A DNA stretch of 64,000 bases from Gautieria morchelliformis (Eukaryota; Basidiomycota; Agaricomycetes; Gomphales; Gomphaceae), in the NCBI GenBank assembly GCA_015179125.1, contig WHVA01000074.1:1-64000 (forward strand), given 5' to 3'. Below the pieces are notes generated by a model, which saw only the letters and a program-made list of their open reading frames with translations, ran no database searches and had not been told where the DNA came from. A program made the position numbers and the translations under genes. Below, in pieces: positions 11,169 to 20,221 of the stretch. Each line of letters opens with the position of its first letter. The first letter of the stretch is position 1.

Positions 11169-11830
11169 TGTTACGTATTGAGATTTCCGCTAAGTCGGAA
11201 CTGGAAAGGACAGCGGCTTCAACTTGTAGGTTGCGCCCCCAATGAACTATCGTCCTAGGTATTTTGGAAATGAGTCGGAAGTCTGAAAGTACTGAACAAG
11301 AGGTTGGTCGGAACTTGAGTCGGAAACGAGGCAGAAGGCGGAAGACGGAAAGCGGAGGAACTGAGGTCTTGCTAGACTCGCTGTGCTAAGAACAGGAGAT
11401 GGAGCGAAGGAAATCAAGTATCGAAGGTGATTATCTGATTGCAGAAAGAGAGACATACATGATAGGCTTTTATACAAAGAGCTGAGACAACAGGTAATGA
11501 TATGGTACTAAGCAAATTCCGGAGGAAGTGGAAGTCGAGTAGACAATGCATGGGAACTAACTATTTGGGAACAATGGGACTACAAGGGGTTCAGGGTAAG
11601 GTAGGACAATGACTAAGAACAAGGGGTCGGGAAAACGTATCTGACAACGAAACACAAGGAGGGTCGGATATATGGTCTTGATGAACGGTAAGGTGGGTCC
11701 AGTGGGTCCGGGTAATAGAGTCGAAAGAACAAGGGAAATGTACAAGGGGTGGAATGTGTTGCGGAAATATCGGAGGGGCAGAAGGTGTGGCGGAACTGAG
11801 GGTTGGAAGTCGGAAATGAACGGTCGTAAC
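11169..11830 (-). repeat. A1 3' LTR
   Basis: Begins TGTTACGTATTGAG and ends GGTCGTAACA on plus. Its minus-strand TATA (TATAAAAGCC) lies near 11473. By eye it holds nine CGGAA on the plus strand and about two on the minus strand. A purine tract (minus strand TTAGAAGGGAGACAC) adjoins it at 11831-11846 as the polypurine tract. Confidence 0.9.
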
Positions 11831-11876
11831 AGTGTCTCCCTTCTAAGGTCGAGCCCCGCGAGACCACAAGTCGGAA

Positions 11877-11884
11877 TCACGTGA
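11877..11884. promoter_or_regulatory. E-box palindrome TCACGTGA upstream of the accessory gene
   Basis: An 8-bp palindrome 70 bases before the accessory ATG, also present at 45159-45166 in A2 at nearly the same spacing. CACGTG is the core bound by bHLH proteins. A regulatory role is inferred only from this conservation. Confidence 0.4.
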
Positions 11885-11953
11885 CCTGTGAACAAACGCA
11901 TTGGAGTTCGAAAGATAGGCGGGAAACAAGACGCGTCTTCGTTTTGATCCACC

Positions 11954-13189
11954 ATGAGTAATCCAGTCGACTTCTCCAAAATGTCCAGTGCCGAGATGAA
12001 GCAGCATTTTGCTGACATGCTTGCGCAAAAGGAACTGGCCGAGAAGCACGAGGCCGAGGAAGCCGCATGGAAAGAGAGGGAACGTCTGGAGGAGGAGCGC
12101 AAGGAGAGAGAGCGCAAGGAACTGGAGCGTCGGGAACAGGAGCGGAAGGAGAAGGAGGATCGTGACCGTAGACGTTGCGAGGAGGAGTCGCGTGTCCGCG
12201 AAGAACAGCGGAAATGGGACGCGGCCCAAAAGGCTGCAGAAGACAAGGCCGCGGCGGAGAAGGTGGGAAAATCCCGGGTGAGTCGGAAAGGTTCTGCGCG
12301 TATTCCCGAGACTGACAGGAAACCTTGCCAGAAGGTTGTTGATTCCGAATCCAAACCGGAATCGGAAGACACAGCGGAAAGTACGCCGTCCCCTGAGGGG
12401 AAGGGGAAGCACAAGGAAGTAGTTCCTGTGCTGAACCTTGTGGCAGATCGGAAAAGGAGGGCGGACGAGTTTCAACAGGCCAGGAAGAACAAGATGGCCC
12501 GCATCATCGACCTTCGGGAATTGGGACCGGAGAATCCCGCAACCCGGAAACGGAAGATGAGGGACGGGGAAGAAGAAAAGACCCCCTGCGACACATGCGA
12601 GGTGAAGGGACTTGAGTGCATATGGTCGGAGAATCCGTGGGAAACCGCCTGCGAACGGTGCCACGACAAGAAGAGGAGGTGGGTGGTGGACAGATGTTCC
12701 GCGAGGGTGGAGCGGAAAAGGCGAAAGGTCGAGACCGAGGGGCCTGAAACCCCTAAGTCAAAACCAAGGCCGAGCGGGAAAAGGGCCGTGGAAGGCTTTC
12801 CGGTGACCGGGCAGTCGGAAACAGCAGTGCTAAATCGCTTCACCATGGCGTCGCCCCTGCTCAATATCGCCGAGTCATTGAGGGGTATCCGGAAAACACA
12901 GCGTGGGATCCGGAACATTCTGCTGGAAATGGCGGAAGTCCAACGACATCAGGTGTTGTCATTCCAAAATCAGATGACTGTTATGTCGACGGTTTTGGAA
13001 CAGCTGAAGCGGGAGTTCCGGTGGCGGAACGATTTGTTCCGGGACCAGATGGGGTTGCAAATGGAAGAGCAGGAGAATGGGGCGGGAACAAGGGTGGAGA
13101 CAGAGTTGGCCAACGTGGAAATAGGCCATGCGGAAGAAGGTCCGGGAGCGGAGAACGAGGGCGAGGGGGAAACGATGAGGGAGGATTAG
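11954..13189 (+). CDS. Antisense accessory protein of chromovirus A (zinc cluster, coiled coil)
   Basis: An uninterrupted 411-residue ORF on the strand opposite gag-pol; ATG in CACCATGAG. Residues 1-20 hold a short conserved start (PVDFSKMSSAEMK). Residues 25-105 are almost all E/R/K, a likely single charged helix. Residues 212-248 hold Cys 212, 215, 222, 233, 236 and 248 in the layout C-x2-C-x6-C-x10-C-x2-C; the A2 copy also has Cys at 243, completing C-x6-C, where A1 has Trp. A basic RKRRKVE stretch follows, then a predicted coiled coil (about 305-375) and an acidic tail. It resembles a fungal Zn2Cys6 DNA-binding module with dimerisation helix, but with the basic triplet (CERC-x6) second. 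A nuclear regulator of the element is an inference; the function is unknown. It converges tail-to-tail with pol, with a 128-base gap. Confidence 0.75.
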   Translation: MSNPVDFSKMSSAEMKQHFADMLAQKELAEKHEAEEAAWKERERLEEERKERERKELERREQERKEKEDRDRRRCEEESRVREEQRKWDAAQKAAEDKAAAEKVGKSRVSRKGSARIPETDRKPCQKVVDSESKPESEDTAESTPSPEGKGKHKEVVPVLNLVADRKRRADEFQQARKNKMARIIDLRELGPENPATRKRKMRDGEEEKTPCDTCEVKGLECIWSENPWETACERCHDKKRRWVVDRCSARVERKRRKVETEGPETPKSKPRPSGKRAVEGFPVTGQSETAVLNRFTMASPLLNIAESLRGIRKTQRGIRNILLEMAEVQRHQVLSFQNQMTVMSTVLEQLKREFRWRNDLFRDQMGLQMEEQENGAGTRVETELANVEIGHAEEGPGAENEGEGETMRED

Positions 13190-13317
13190 GTGTCAAAAGA
13201 CTTGTAGATAATTTCTTGAAGTGTCGGAAAATAGAGTAACGGAAAATTAATCGGATTTTGACAATTGACTTGAGAACTGTAAGAATCAATGGGTGTCGGA
13301 AATGAGGCCGGAAATGA

Positions 13318-16300
13318 CTAGGGAGCGGAAATGGGGCCAGGCTTATCAGGATATGACTTGTGGAAATCAGCGACGAGGTCAGAGGCATGGTCTAATTCCG
13401 TGGCGGAAATCCACGAGGTCTCTTCATCAGTGTTTTCATAGCCTGCCCACTTGACTAGGTACTGGAGTTGGCAGCGGTATCGTCTGTCGAGCTTGGAGTT
13501 GAGAATTTCCGATATCTCATATTCCAATTCTCCATCGATGACGACTGGCGGAGGTGGAGGTTGTTTTCGATTCGGAATTGTATTCAGAACTGCGGGCTCA
13601 AGCATGGAGACATGGAATACCGGGTGTACTGTGCGCATATTGTCAGGAAGTCTGAGAGTGAAAGAACGACTGCCGGCCTTAGCGATGATCTCGTAAGGAC
13701 CAAGGTATTTCTCAGAGAGCTTCTTCGAGGGGCGAGTGGTGCGGAAGTTTTCAGCTTTGACGAAGACTTTGTCGCTTATCTCGAATGCCAGTTGCGGAAG
13801 TCGTTTCCGATCGGCGGAAGTTTGGTATCTATTTTGTGCAGCGGTAATGTTCTCTCGGAGGTGCTGGTGAAGGTCGTCAAGTTCCACAACGAAATCTCGG
13901 GCTCTTGCAGAGGCGAGGTCGCGTTCAGGGTGGATGGCGAGATTCGGGTGGTAGCCCTTGTTGGCATAAAAAGGTGAAATTCCGGTGGTAGCGGAAGGCG
14001 CGTTGTTGTAGGCAAATTCCGCGAGCGGAAGGAGGTCGGACCAATTGCTATGTTGGTAGTTGCAATAGACGCGGAGATACTGCTCAAGGGTCTGATTAGT
14101 ACGTTCCATTTGGCCGTCTCCCTCGGGGTGATAACCAGAGGTGAAGTGGAGCTTCATGTCGAGAGCCTTGCCGAGTGTGCGGAAAAAGGAGGACACGAAT
14201 TCTGATCCACGGTCGGAAGTGACATGGGAAGGGATTCCGTGCTTGGAAAAGACATGGAGCACCAAAAGTTGTGCGAGTTGGGCAGAAGTGATGGTGTCGT
14301 ATGTCAGAATAAAGATGGACTGCTTTGTGAGGCGGTCAACGATCACTAAATGGTATCATAGCCGGATGACTTAGGAAGTTTCTCAATGAAATCCATGGAT
14401 ATCGAATTCCACGGTTGTTCTGGGATCGGAAGTTGCTTCAGGAGGCCGTATGGTTTGTGACGTTGAGGCTTGGCTCGCATACAGGTGGTGCATGACTTGC
14501 AATAGTCTTGGACCATCGTGCGGAGAAGAGGCCAAGTATAGGTACGTCGGATTATGTCGAGGGTTTTGTTCTGGCCTTGGTGTCCTGAGAGTGGATGATC
14601 GTGGCTTTGCTGGAGTACGCGAAGTCGTAGATCGTTGGTATCCGGAACGTAAATCCGGGACTTGTACCGGAGAAATCCGTCAGAATCGAGGGACCATCCA
14701 GGACTGGTGGGGTCATCGAGGTGGGCTGTGGAGATGGGGTCGGAACGAAGTGCGGAACGGATGTCGGAATGGAGAGACTCGGTGTCCATAATGATTGAGG
14801 CGCGGAGTAGCAGAAACTGAAATGCTGTGGCACGCAGGGACGATGCCAGCTGCTCAGTGGAGAATACTGGGCAGAAATTGTGCGGATTAACGCTGGCATA
14901 GTCGCTACTTCCCTCTTTTGGGTAGACGTCCCAACGTCTAGTGAGCGCGTTGGGTTTTGCTCTGAGCTTTCCGGGGCGGAAGCGGATCACCATGTTGAAC
15001 TGTGAGAGGTATTCAGACCAGCGGACTTGACGGTGAGTCAAAATCTTAGTAGTTGCAAAATACTCAAGGTTCTTATGATCCGTTACAACGTCGATCGGAT
15101 AGGTTGGTCCTTCAAGGTAGTGTCGCCAAATTTTGAAGGCTTCGAAAATCGCAAGTAGTTCCTTATCGTGGACGTTGTGGTTGAGTTCTGGGGCGCAAAA
15201 GGTGTGGGAATGAAAGGCGATCGGATGAATTTCTCCGTCGTCAGGGGAAATAATGGAAAGAATGGCGGCTAGCGCGTAGTCAGAAGCGTCGGTTTCGAGT
15301 ACAAGTTGGGCATCAGGAATCCAGAAACCGAGTATAGGAGCCGTAGTGAAGGCCGATTTGAGGGCTTCAAATGCGGAACGGCATTCCGGAGTGAAATTCC
15401 ATGGAGCACCCTTCCTGGTGAGACACGTAAGCGGAACAGTAATGTCGGAAAAATTATAAATGAAACGCCGGTAAAAATTGGCGAAGCCAAGGAAAGACTG
15501 CACATCCTTAACACATCGGGGTTCCGGCCATTCTTGAATTGCCTTGACCTTGTCCTCTGCCATGGTAAGACCTGTTGGAGAGAGGATGTAGCCAAGGTAT
15601 TCGACCGTGTCACGATGCCATTCACATTTCTCTGCTTTTGCGTAGAGATGGTGTTTGTGGAGACGACGGAGTACTTCACGGACATGTTCCCGATGTTTTT
15701 CCGGTGTGTCGGAATAGATGAGGATGTCGTCAATGTAGACTAGGACGCATACGTCGAGAAGGTCGGAAAATACGTCGTTCATGAATCGCTGAAAAGCGAC
15801 GGGAGCATTGGTTAGACCGAAAGGCATGACAACCCACTCAAAAGCACCATAGCAGGTGCGGAAAATGGTTTTCCACTCGTCACCTTCCCAGATCCGGACA
15901 AGGTGATAAGCGTGCTGGAGGTCGATTTTGGTGTAGATCTTCACCCTGCGGGGAGTGTCGAGGAGGTCAGAAATGCGCGGAAGCGGATATTTGTCCTTTT
16001 TAGTGAGGGCATTGAGTCCGCGGAAATCGACGCAGAGGTGGAGAGATCCATCCTTCTTCTTGACGAAAAGGACCGGAGCGCCGTGCGGAGACAGCGAAGG
16101 GCAGATAAAGCCCATGTTGAGATGTTCATCGACGAACTCGCAGAGAGTTAGGAGTTCACTTTGCGAAAGGGAGTAGATCGGTCCAAGGGGCGGAGATGCT
16201 CCTTCTTCCAAATCTATCTTCAGGTCATAAGGTCGATGTTCAGCAGGTTTGTCGGCTTTGGCCTTGTTGAACACGTCTGGGAAGTCATGATATTCTTCCG

Positions 16301-17030
16301 GAACTGAGCTCATGTCGACCGGAGCGGAAGTCAAGGCGGAACGAGCCTTGACTGAAGCCGAGTCGGAGAGGTGAAGCTGGAAAACGGTCGTATCATCTTG
16401 CCGTTGCAATACGCGGAAAGCTGTGGCGGAAACGAGCGCAATTCGAGGAGCTTCGAGGGGCGGAGGCGCTAAAGTGGGACCGGAATGCGGAACTGAATCC
16501 ACGAGCGGAGTTGCAGAAGAGGCCTGAGCCATCTTTGCGGACGACGTCGGAATAGACGGAAGTTGATCCGGGGTACGGAACTGTATTTGACCCAATTCCC
16601 AGTTAATCGACGGATTATATCGGGTGAGCCAATTGTGTCCTAGTACAATGGAACAGCTAGCATCTAGCGGAGTAACGTAAAACGTAACTTCATGGTTGTC
16701 CCCAGTAGCGAAACGGATAGACAGATCCACGACTTGAGAAATTGCCGTGTTGGAAGATCCGTCGAAAAGGTGGAGCGGAATAGTCGGAATGTTGCGGGTC
16801 GGAAGTTTATGTTTCAAAACAAAGTCGGAATCGAGGAAACAATGAGTCGAACCGGAGTCGACCAGTGCTGTGAACGGGGGTGCAGAAATGGTGTCGGAAG
16901 TGAGCGGAACGGAAAGGGAGTCGGAGGACGAAAGAGCGGATGCATTGAGTTTAACCTCGTTTGTCGCACGAATGGGGTCAACACAGCCCTCAGCTCATGC
17001 GGAGGCCGGAGGACTGCTGATTATTTTTTT
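13318..17030 (-). pseudogene. A1 pol (protease, RT, RNase H, integrase, chromodomain)
   Basis: Minus-strand pol. The protease has an intact LVDSGSTHCFLDSDF active site near 16850. RT has [12 protein letters not shown] (near 15740) and RNase H has [15 protein letters not shown]. Integrase has the zinc-binding HHCC region (CKSCTTCMRAK), then LVIVDRLTKQ and HPEGDGQMERTNQTL. A chromodomain (YEISEILNSKLDRRY ... YLVKWAGYENTDEETSW) lies at the C-terminus, which defines a chromovirus. It should be entered by a -1 shift from gag at 17024-17030, but a TGA at 16997-16995 follows eight codons later. A one-base deletion near 14348 (compare 47620) breaks the integrase. Confidence 0.93.
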
Positions 17031-18427
17031 GAATCCACAGCGGGAGCCACTTCGGATTTCTCTTCCGTCTTTGCTGCGCGGCCCTTGGCCTTAGCAGTGG
17101 AGGCGGAAGCGCGAGTGCAGTCGCGAGCGACGTGACCGCCTTTGCCGCAAAAAAGGCAAAGGTTGTTGTCCATGCAACGCTGGCGTTCTACAGGGGTTAG
17201 TTTTCCGTCCTTCCCAAGTTTGTCGGAAAGGTCCGGAGTGCTCTTCCGGGCGTTGGTGTTGGAACCAGAGGCCTGGTTGTTGCGAGGGGTGTTGTTGTTG
17301 TTCCGGTTGCCGGAGTTGGATCCGGAACTGTTGTTGCTGATGTTGTTTCCGGAGTTGTTGTTTCCGGAATTGGTCTTCTTCTTGTCTTTATCAGACTTCT
17401 TGTCGGAAGACTTGTCGTTCTTGCTCTGGGCAGAAGTTTCGCAAGCAATCTCGGAGTGTCTTTCCCAGTAGCGCGAATCGATGGATTGGGCGAGGTTGCG
17501 GAGGTCAGTAAGGGTGGCGGGTTTTCCGACGCAGGCAATTTCATCCTTGATGCGGGATGGCAAGCCCATGTAAAACTGGCGTCGGAGTGCGGCTTCTCCC
17601 CATTGGACTCGAGGAGCAAGCTGCTGGAATGTGACGATATATTTAGCTATCTTATGAGTGTCTTTCATACGAAGCTTATCGAGTTCATTTTCCGCATCAG
17701 CTTCCATATCAAATGGTCCGAAGTTGCTGTGGAGTTCGGAAACGAAGTTGTGGTAATCGTCGGCCCAGTCGACGAGAGCGAACGGGTCCATGAGGGCGGG
17801 TTCGAAGTAGTCGAGAGCCGTGCCTCGGAGATAGGAAAGGGCGTAATTGACCTTCCGTTTGTCGTCGGGAAAGGCGTCGGGGCGATCAGGGAAATTGAGT
17901 TGAAGCTGGACCAGAAACAGCTGGAGCTTCTTGGGGTCGGAACCGTCGAACTGATCTGGTTCACGGACCTTTGTCTTGGGGCGTGGTGGTGCTTGGACTG
18001 GGCGCTGAAGTTGTCTGGCTAGCATGGCAATAGCTTGTGCAAGATCCGGAACTGGCGCGGGCAGAACTGGGTTGGCATGAATCTGAGGTGGAATTGGAGG
18101 TGGTGGACCGCCGGGAGGACCGCCTGGTGGGCCGCCTGGAGGTGGTCCTGGTGGAGGTGGTGGTGGTGGAGCTGGGCGTCGGAATGACGCTGCTGTTTGT
18201 TCGCCGCTGCTACTCGTCGAGTTTCCGTCATAGTTGGGATTGTCGTCGGGATTAGCGTCGGGAACTTCTTCGAATTGTTGCGGAATAGCATCGGAGAGCT
18301 CATCGTCGGTACGAGAACTGCCGGAGGGTTCCGCGTGCCTCGGTGCTGCGGATCTGAGACTGCCAAAATAAGAGAGAGCTTCGACAGCTCCTGCTCAAGC
18401 TGAAGTAGCTGTGGTACGAGGAGGCAT
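17021..18427 (-). pseudogene. A1 gag
   Basis: Minus-strand gag starting at MPPRTTATSA; codon 11 is TGA where A2 has CGA. After a proline/glycine-rich stretch (PPPPPGPPPGG) comes the Ty3-type capsid: PDQFDGSDPKKLQLFL, DPFALVDWADDYHNFV, FGPFDMEADAENELDKL and QWGEAALRRQFYMGLPSRIK. An Asn/Ser-rich linker precedes a CCHC knuckle, CLFCGKGGHVARDC. The stop at 17023-17021 directly follows a seven-A run that could serve as a -1 slip site. The length, 468 codons, equals the equivalent frame in A2. Apart from codon 11 the frame is open. Confidence 0.92.
17024..17030 (-). promoter_or_regulatory. Candidate -1 frameshift heptamer at the gag stop
   Basis: The gag frame ends TCA AAA AAA TAA. The heptamer A-AAA-AAA fits the X-XXY-YYZ pattern, and a -1 shift continues into IISSPPASA and the protease frame. 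A2 has the same seven As at 50284-50290, followed by TAG. Confidence 0.55.
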
Positions 18428-18447
18428 AGTGATAGTTATCGGGTGGG

Positions 18448-18458
18448 AATCAGATAAT
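18448..18458 (-). promoter_or_regulatory. Self-priming primer-binding site of A1
   Basis: Two bases inside the 5' LTR the minus strand reads ATTATCTGATT, the exact complement of AATCAGATAAT at 18732-18722 in the LTR. That LTR tract begins 34 bases downstream of the TATA box, where transcription should start. This is the arrangement of Tf1/sushi elements that prime with their own transcript 5' end. No TGG-starting tRNA complement is present. Confidence 0.65.
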
Positions 18459-18460
18459 AT

Positions 18461-19149
18461 TGTTACGTATCGAGATTTCCGCTAAGTCGGAACTGGAAAG
18501 GACAGCGGCTTCAACTTGTAGGTTGCACCCCCAATGAACTATCATCCTAGGTATTTTGGAAATGAGTGGGAAGTCGGAAAGTGCTGAACAAGAGGTTGGT
18601 CGTAACTTGAGTCGGAAACGAGGCAGAAGGCGGAAGACGGAAAGCGGAGGAACTGAGGTCTTGCTAGACTCGCTGTGCTAAGAACAGGAGATGGAGCGAA
18701 GGAAATCAAGTATCGAAGGTGATTATCTGATTGCAGAAAGAGAGACATACATGATAGGCTTTTATACAAAGAGCTGAGACAACAGGTAATGATATGGTAC
18801 TAAGCAAATTCCGGAGGAAGCGGAAGTCAAGTAGACAATGCGTGGGAACTAACTATTTGGGAACAATGGGACTACAAGGGGGTTCAGGGTAAGGTAGGAC
18901 AATGGCTAAGAACAAGGGGTTGGGAAAACATATCTGACAACGAAACACAAGGAGGGTCGGATATATGGTCTTGATGAACGGTAAGGTGGGTCCGGTGGGT
19001 CCGGGTAATAGAGTCGAAAGAACAAAGGAAATGTACAAGGGGCGGAATGTCGGAAATATCGTAGGGGCGGAATGTGTTGCGGAAATATCGGAGGGGCGGA
19101 AGGTGTGGCGGAACTGAGGGTTGGAAGTCGGAAATGAACGGTCGTAACA
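18461..19149 (-). repeat. A1 5' LTR with promoter
   Basis: TGTTACGTATCG to GGTCGTAACA. The minus-strand TATA is TATAAAAG at 18766-18759, and the predicted start is near 18732. CGGAA is again strongly biased to the plus strand. A1's second target duplication, CACAG, follows at 19150. Confidence 0.92.
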
Positions 19150-19154
19150 CACAG

Positions 19155-19693
19155 CAAGATACCATTTCCATAACTCCGTTTGTTCCGACGCCTATTGTAC
19201 TTACACACCTTGTTCTTTGCCATTGTACTTACTCTACCCTGCACCCCCCTTGTCATCCCCTTGTTCCGCATTAGATACTTGCCCTGTATGTCTATCCGAT
19301 TCCCGCCCTCTCCGGAATTTGCTTAGTACCATACTATTACTTGTTGCTCCAGCTCTTTGTATAAAACCCCCTCATGTATGTCTCCGTTTCTGCAATCAGA
19401 TAATCAACTTCAATACGTGAATCTCTTCACACTATCTCCTGTTCTTAGCACAGCGAGTCTTGCAAGCTTTGTCTCTCTCCACCCTTGACATTCTGTCTTC
19501 CGCCTCTTCTGCCTCCTCTGACCTTTGTCCTCCGGCCTTCAATGCTCAGTACCCTCTTCCCTACTTCTGCCTTCTACGACATCCGGAAGTCAACTCCAAA
19601 ATACTTAGGATGGTAGTTCATCAGGGGCGCAACATATAAGTTGAAGCCGATGTCCTTTCCAGTTCCGACCTCCGGGATTTCTGATACGTAACA
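19155..19693 (+). repeat. Solo LTR B, right part
   Basis: Resumes the LTR split at 11168 and ends GATACGTAACA, followed by CTGGA (19694-19698), the same duplication as at 11001-11005. Rejoined length is about 702 bp, near the 709 bp of the copy at 62492. Its plus-strand TATA (TTTGTATAAAACCCC) lies near 19360. Confidence 0.88.
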
Positions 19694-19923
19694 CTGGATC
19701 TGTATGCGGTCTGATTGTCTGCTGTTTCTTCATCCCAGTCATCTAAGGGAGCCTCTGCATCTCCTTGATCCTCATTATTTTGAGGCTCACCCTCCCCCTC
19801 CTCATCAATTTGCGGAAGAGGGGCGTGGTCAGGATCTGGCTCCAGATCCTCATCTTCACCATGTCTTGCAGCTGCTGTGTGTATGTTGGAGTCAGGGTCG
19901 GTAAGCGTTGAACGCAGGGTCAA
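19694..19923 (-). pseudogene. Element C gag-side fragment, acidic
   Basis: Minus-strand frame TLRSTLTDPDSNIHT, then a Glu/Asp-rich stretch (IDEEGEGEPQNNEDQ), which runs into the protease piece at 11005 when the inserted DNA is removed. Upstream of 19923 it abuts a copia LTR, so most of gag and the 5' LTR are missing. Confidence 0.75.
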
Positions 19924-20209
19924 GTAGGATATGGAAAGGTTTATTGGACATCTAGTAATGTAGGATTACTGGGATTACTGGCCTCGGTCAAGCTTGACTG
20001 AGGCCCTATATCTACTTGCTCCACAGTCTCCAATCCCTCAGTGAACTGACCGTTCACTGAGGTATGTGTCCCCATCCCACTACGCCCCATGACCAGATAC
20101 TTACTATATTGTAGACTCTGTTCATATTAGGTAGAGTATTCATACACTCTCAGTGAACTGACTGTTCACTGAGACTCTGTTCATATTAGTACTGCGCATA
20201 ACCGCTACA
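19924..20209 (+). repeat. Divergent 5' LTR remnant of copia element F
   Basis: Ends CGCTACA immediately before the primer-binding site. It holds three palindromes: GGCCTCGGTCAAGCTTGAC with TGAGGCC, CCTCAGTGAA...TTCACTGAGG and TCTCAGTGAA...TTCACTGAGA. The last two match the CTCTCAGTGA/TTCACTGAGAG motif of the other copia LTRs, but the rest differs. The left boundary is uncertain. Confidence 0.55.
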
Positions 20210-20221
20210 GGTTATGGGCCC
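20210..20221 (+). promoter_or_regulatory. Copia F primer-binding site containing the gag ATG
   Basis: GGTTATGGGCCC directly follows the LTR end; its ATG (20214-20216) opens gag (MGPAEPTMSSAN). It is the same arrangement as in the copia element at 1879-1890. Confidence 0.65.

Larger units (their letters stand above)
11169..19149 (-). mobile_element. Chromovirus A1, full-length Ty3/gypsy element
   Basis: About 7.98 kb, flanked by 5-bp duplications CACAG (11164-11168 and 19150-19154). LTRs are 11169-11830 and 18461-19149; they are very similar apart from a short tandem duplication near 19040-19080 in the right copy, so insertion was fairly recent. Gag and pol run on the minus strand, with a C-terminal chromodomain. 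A plus-strand accessory gene (11954-13189) lies between pol and the 3' LTR. Gag has a stop at codon 11 and pol has a stop and a one-base deletion, so it is not autonomous. Confidence 0.95.

Noticed and set aside
10980..11245. ORF 10634-11245 (+) as a gene
   Set aside because: It crosses the junctions of element C, LTR B and A1, so it is a chance frame.
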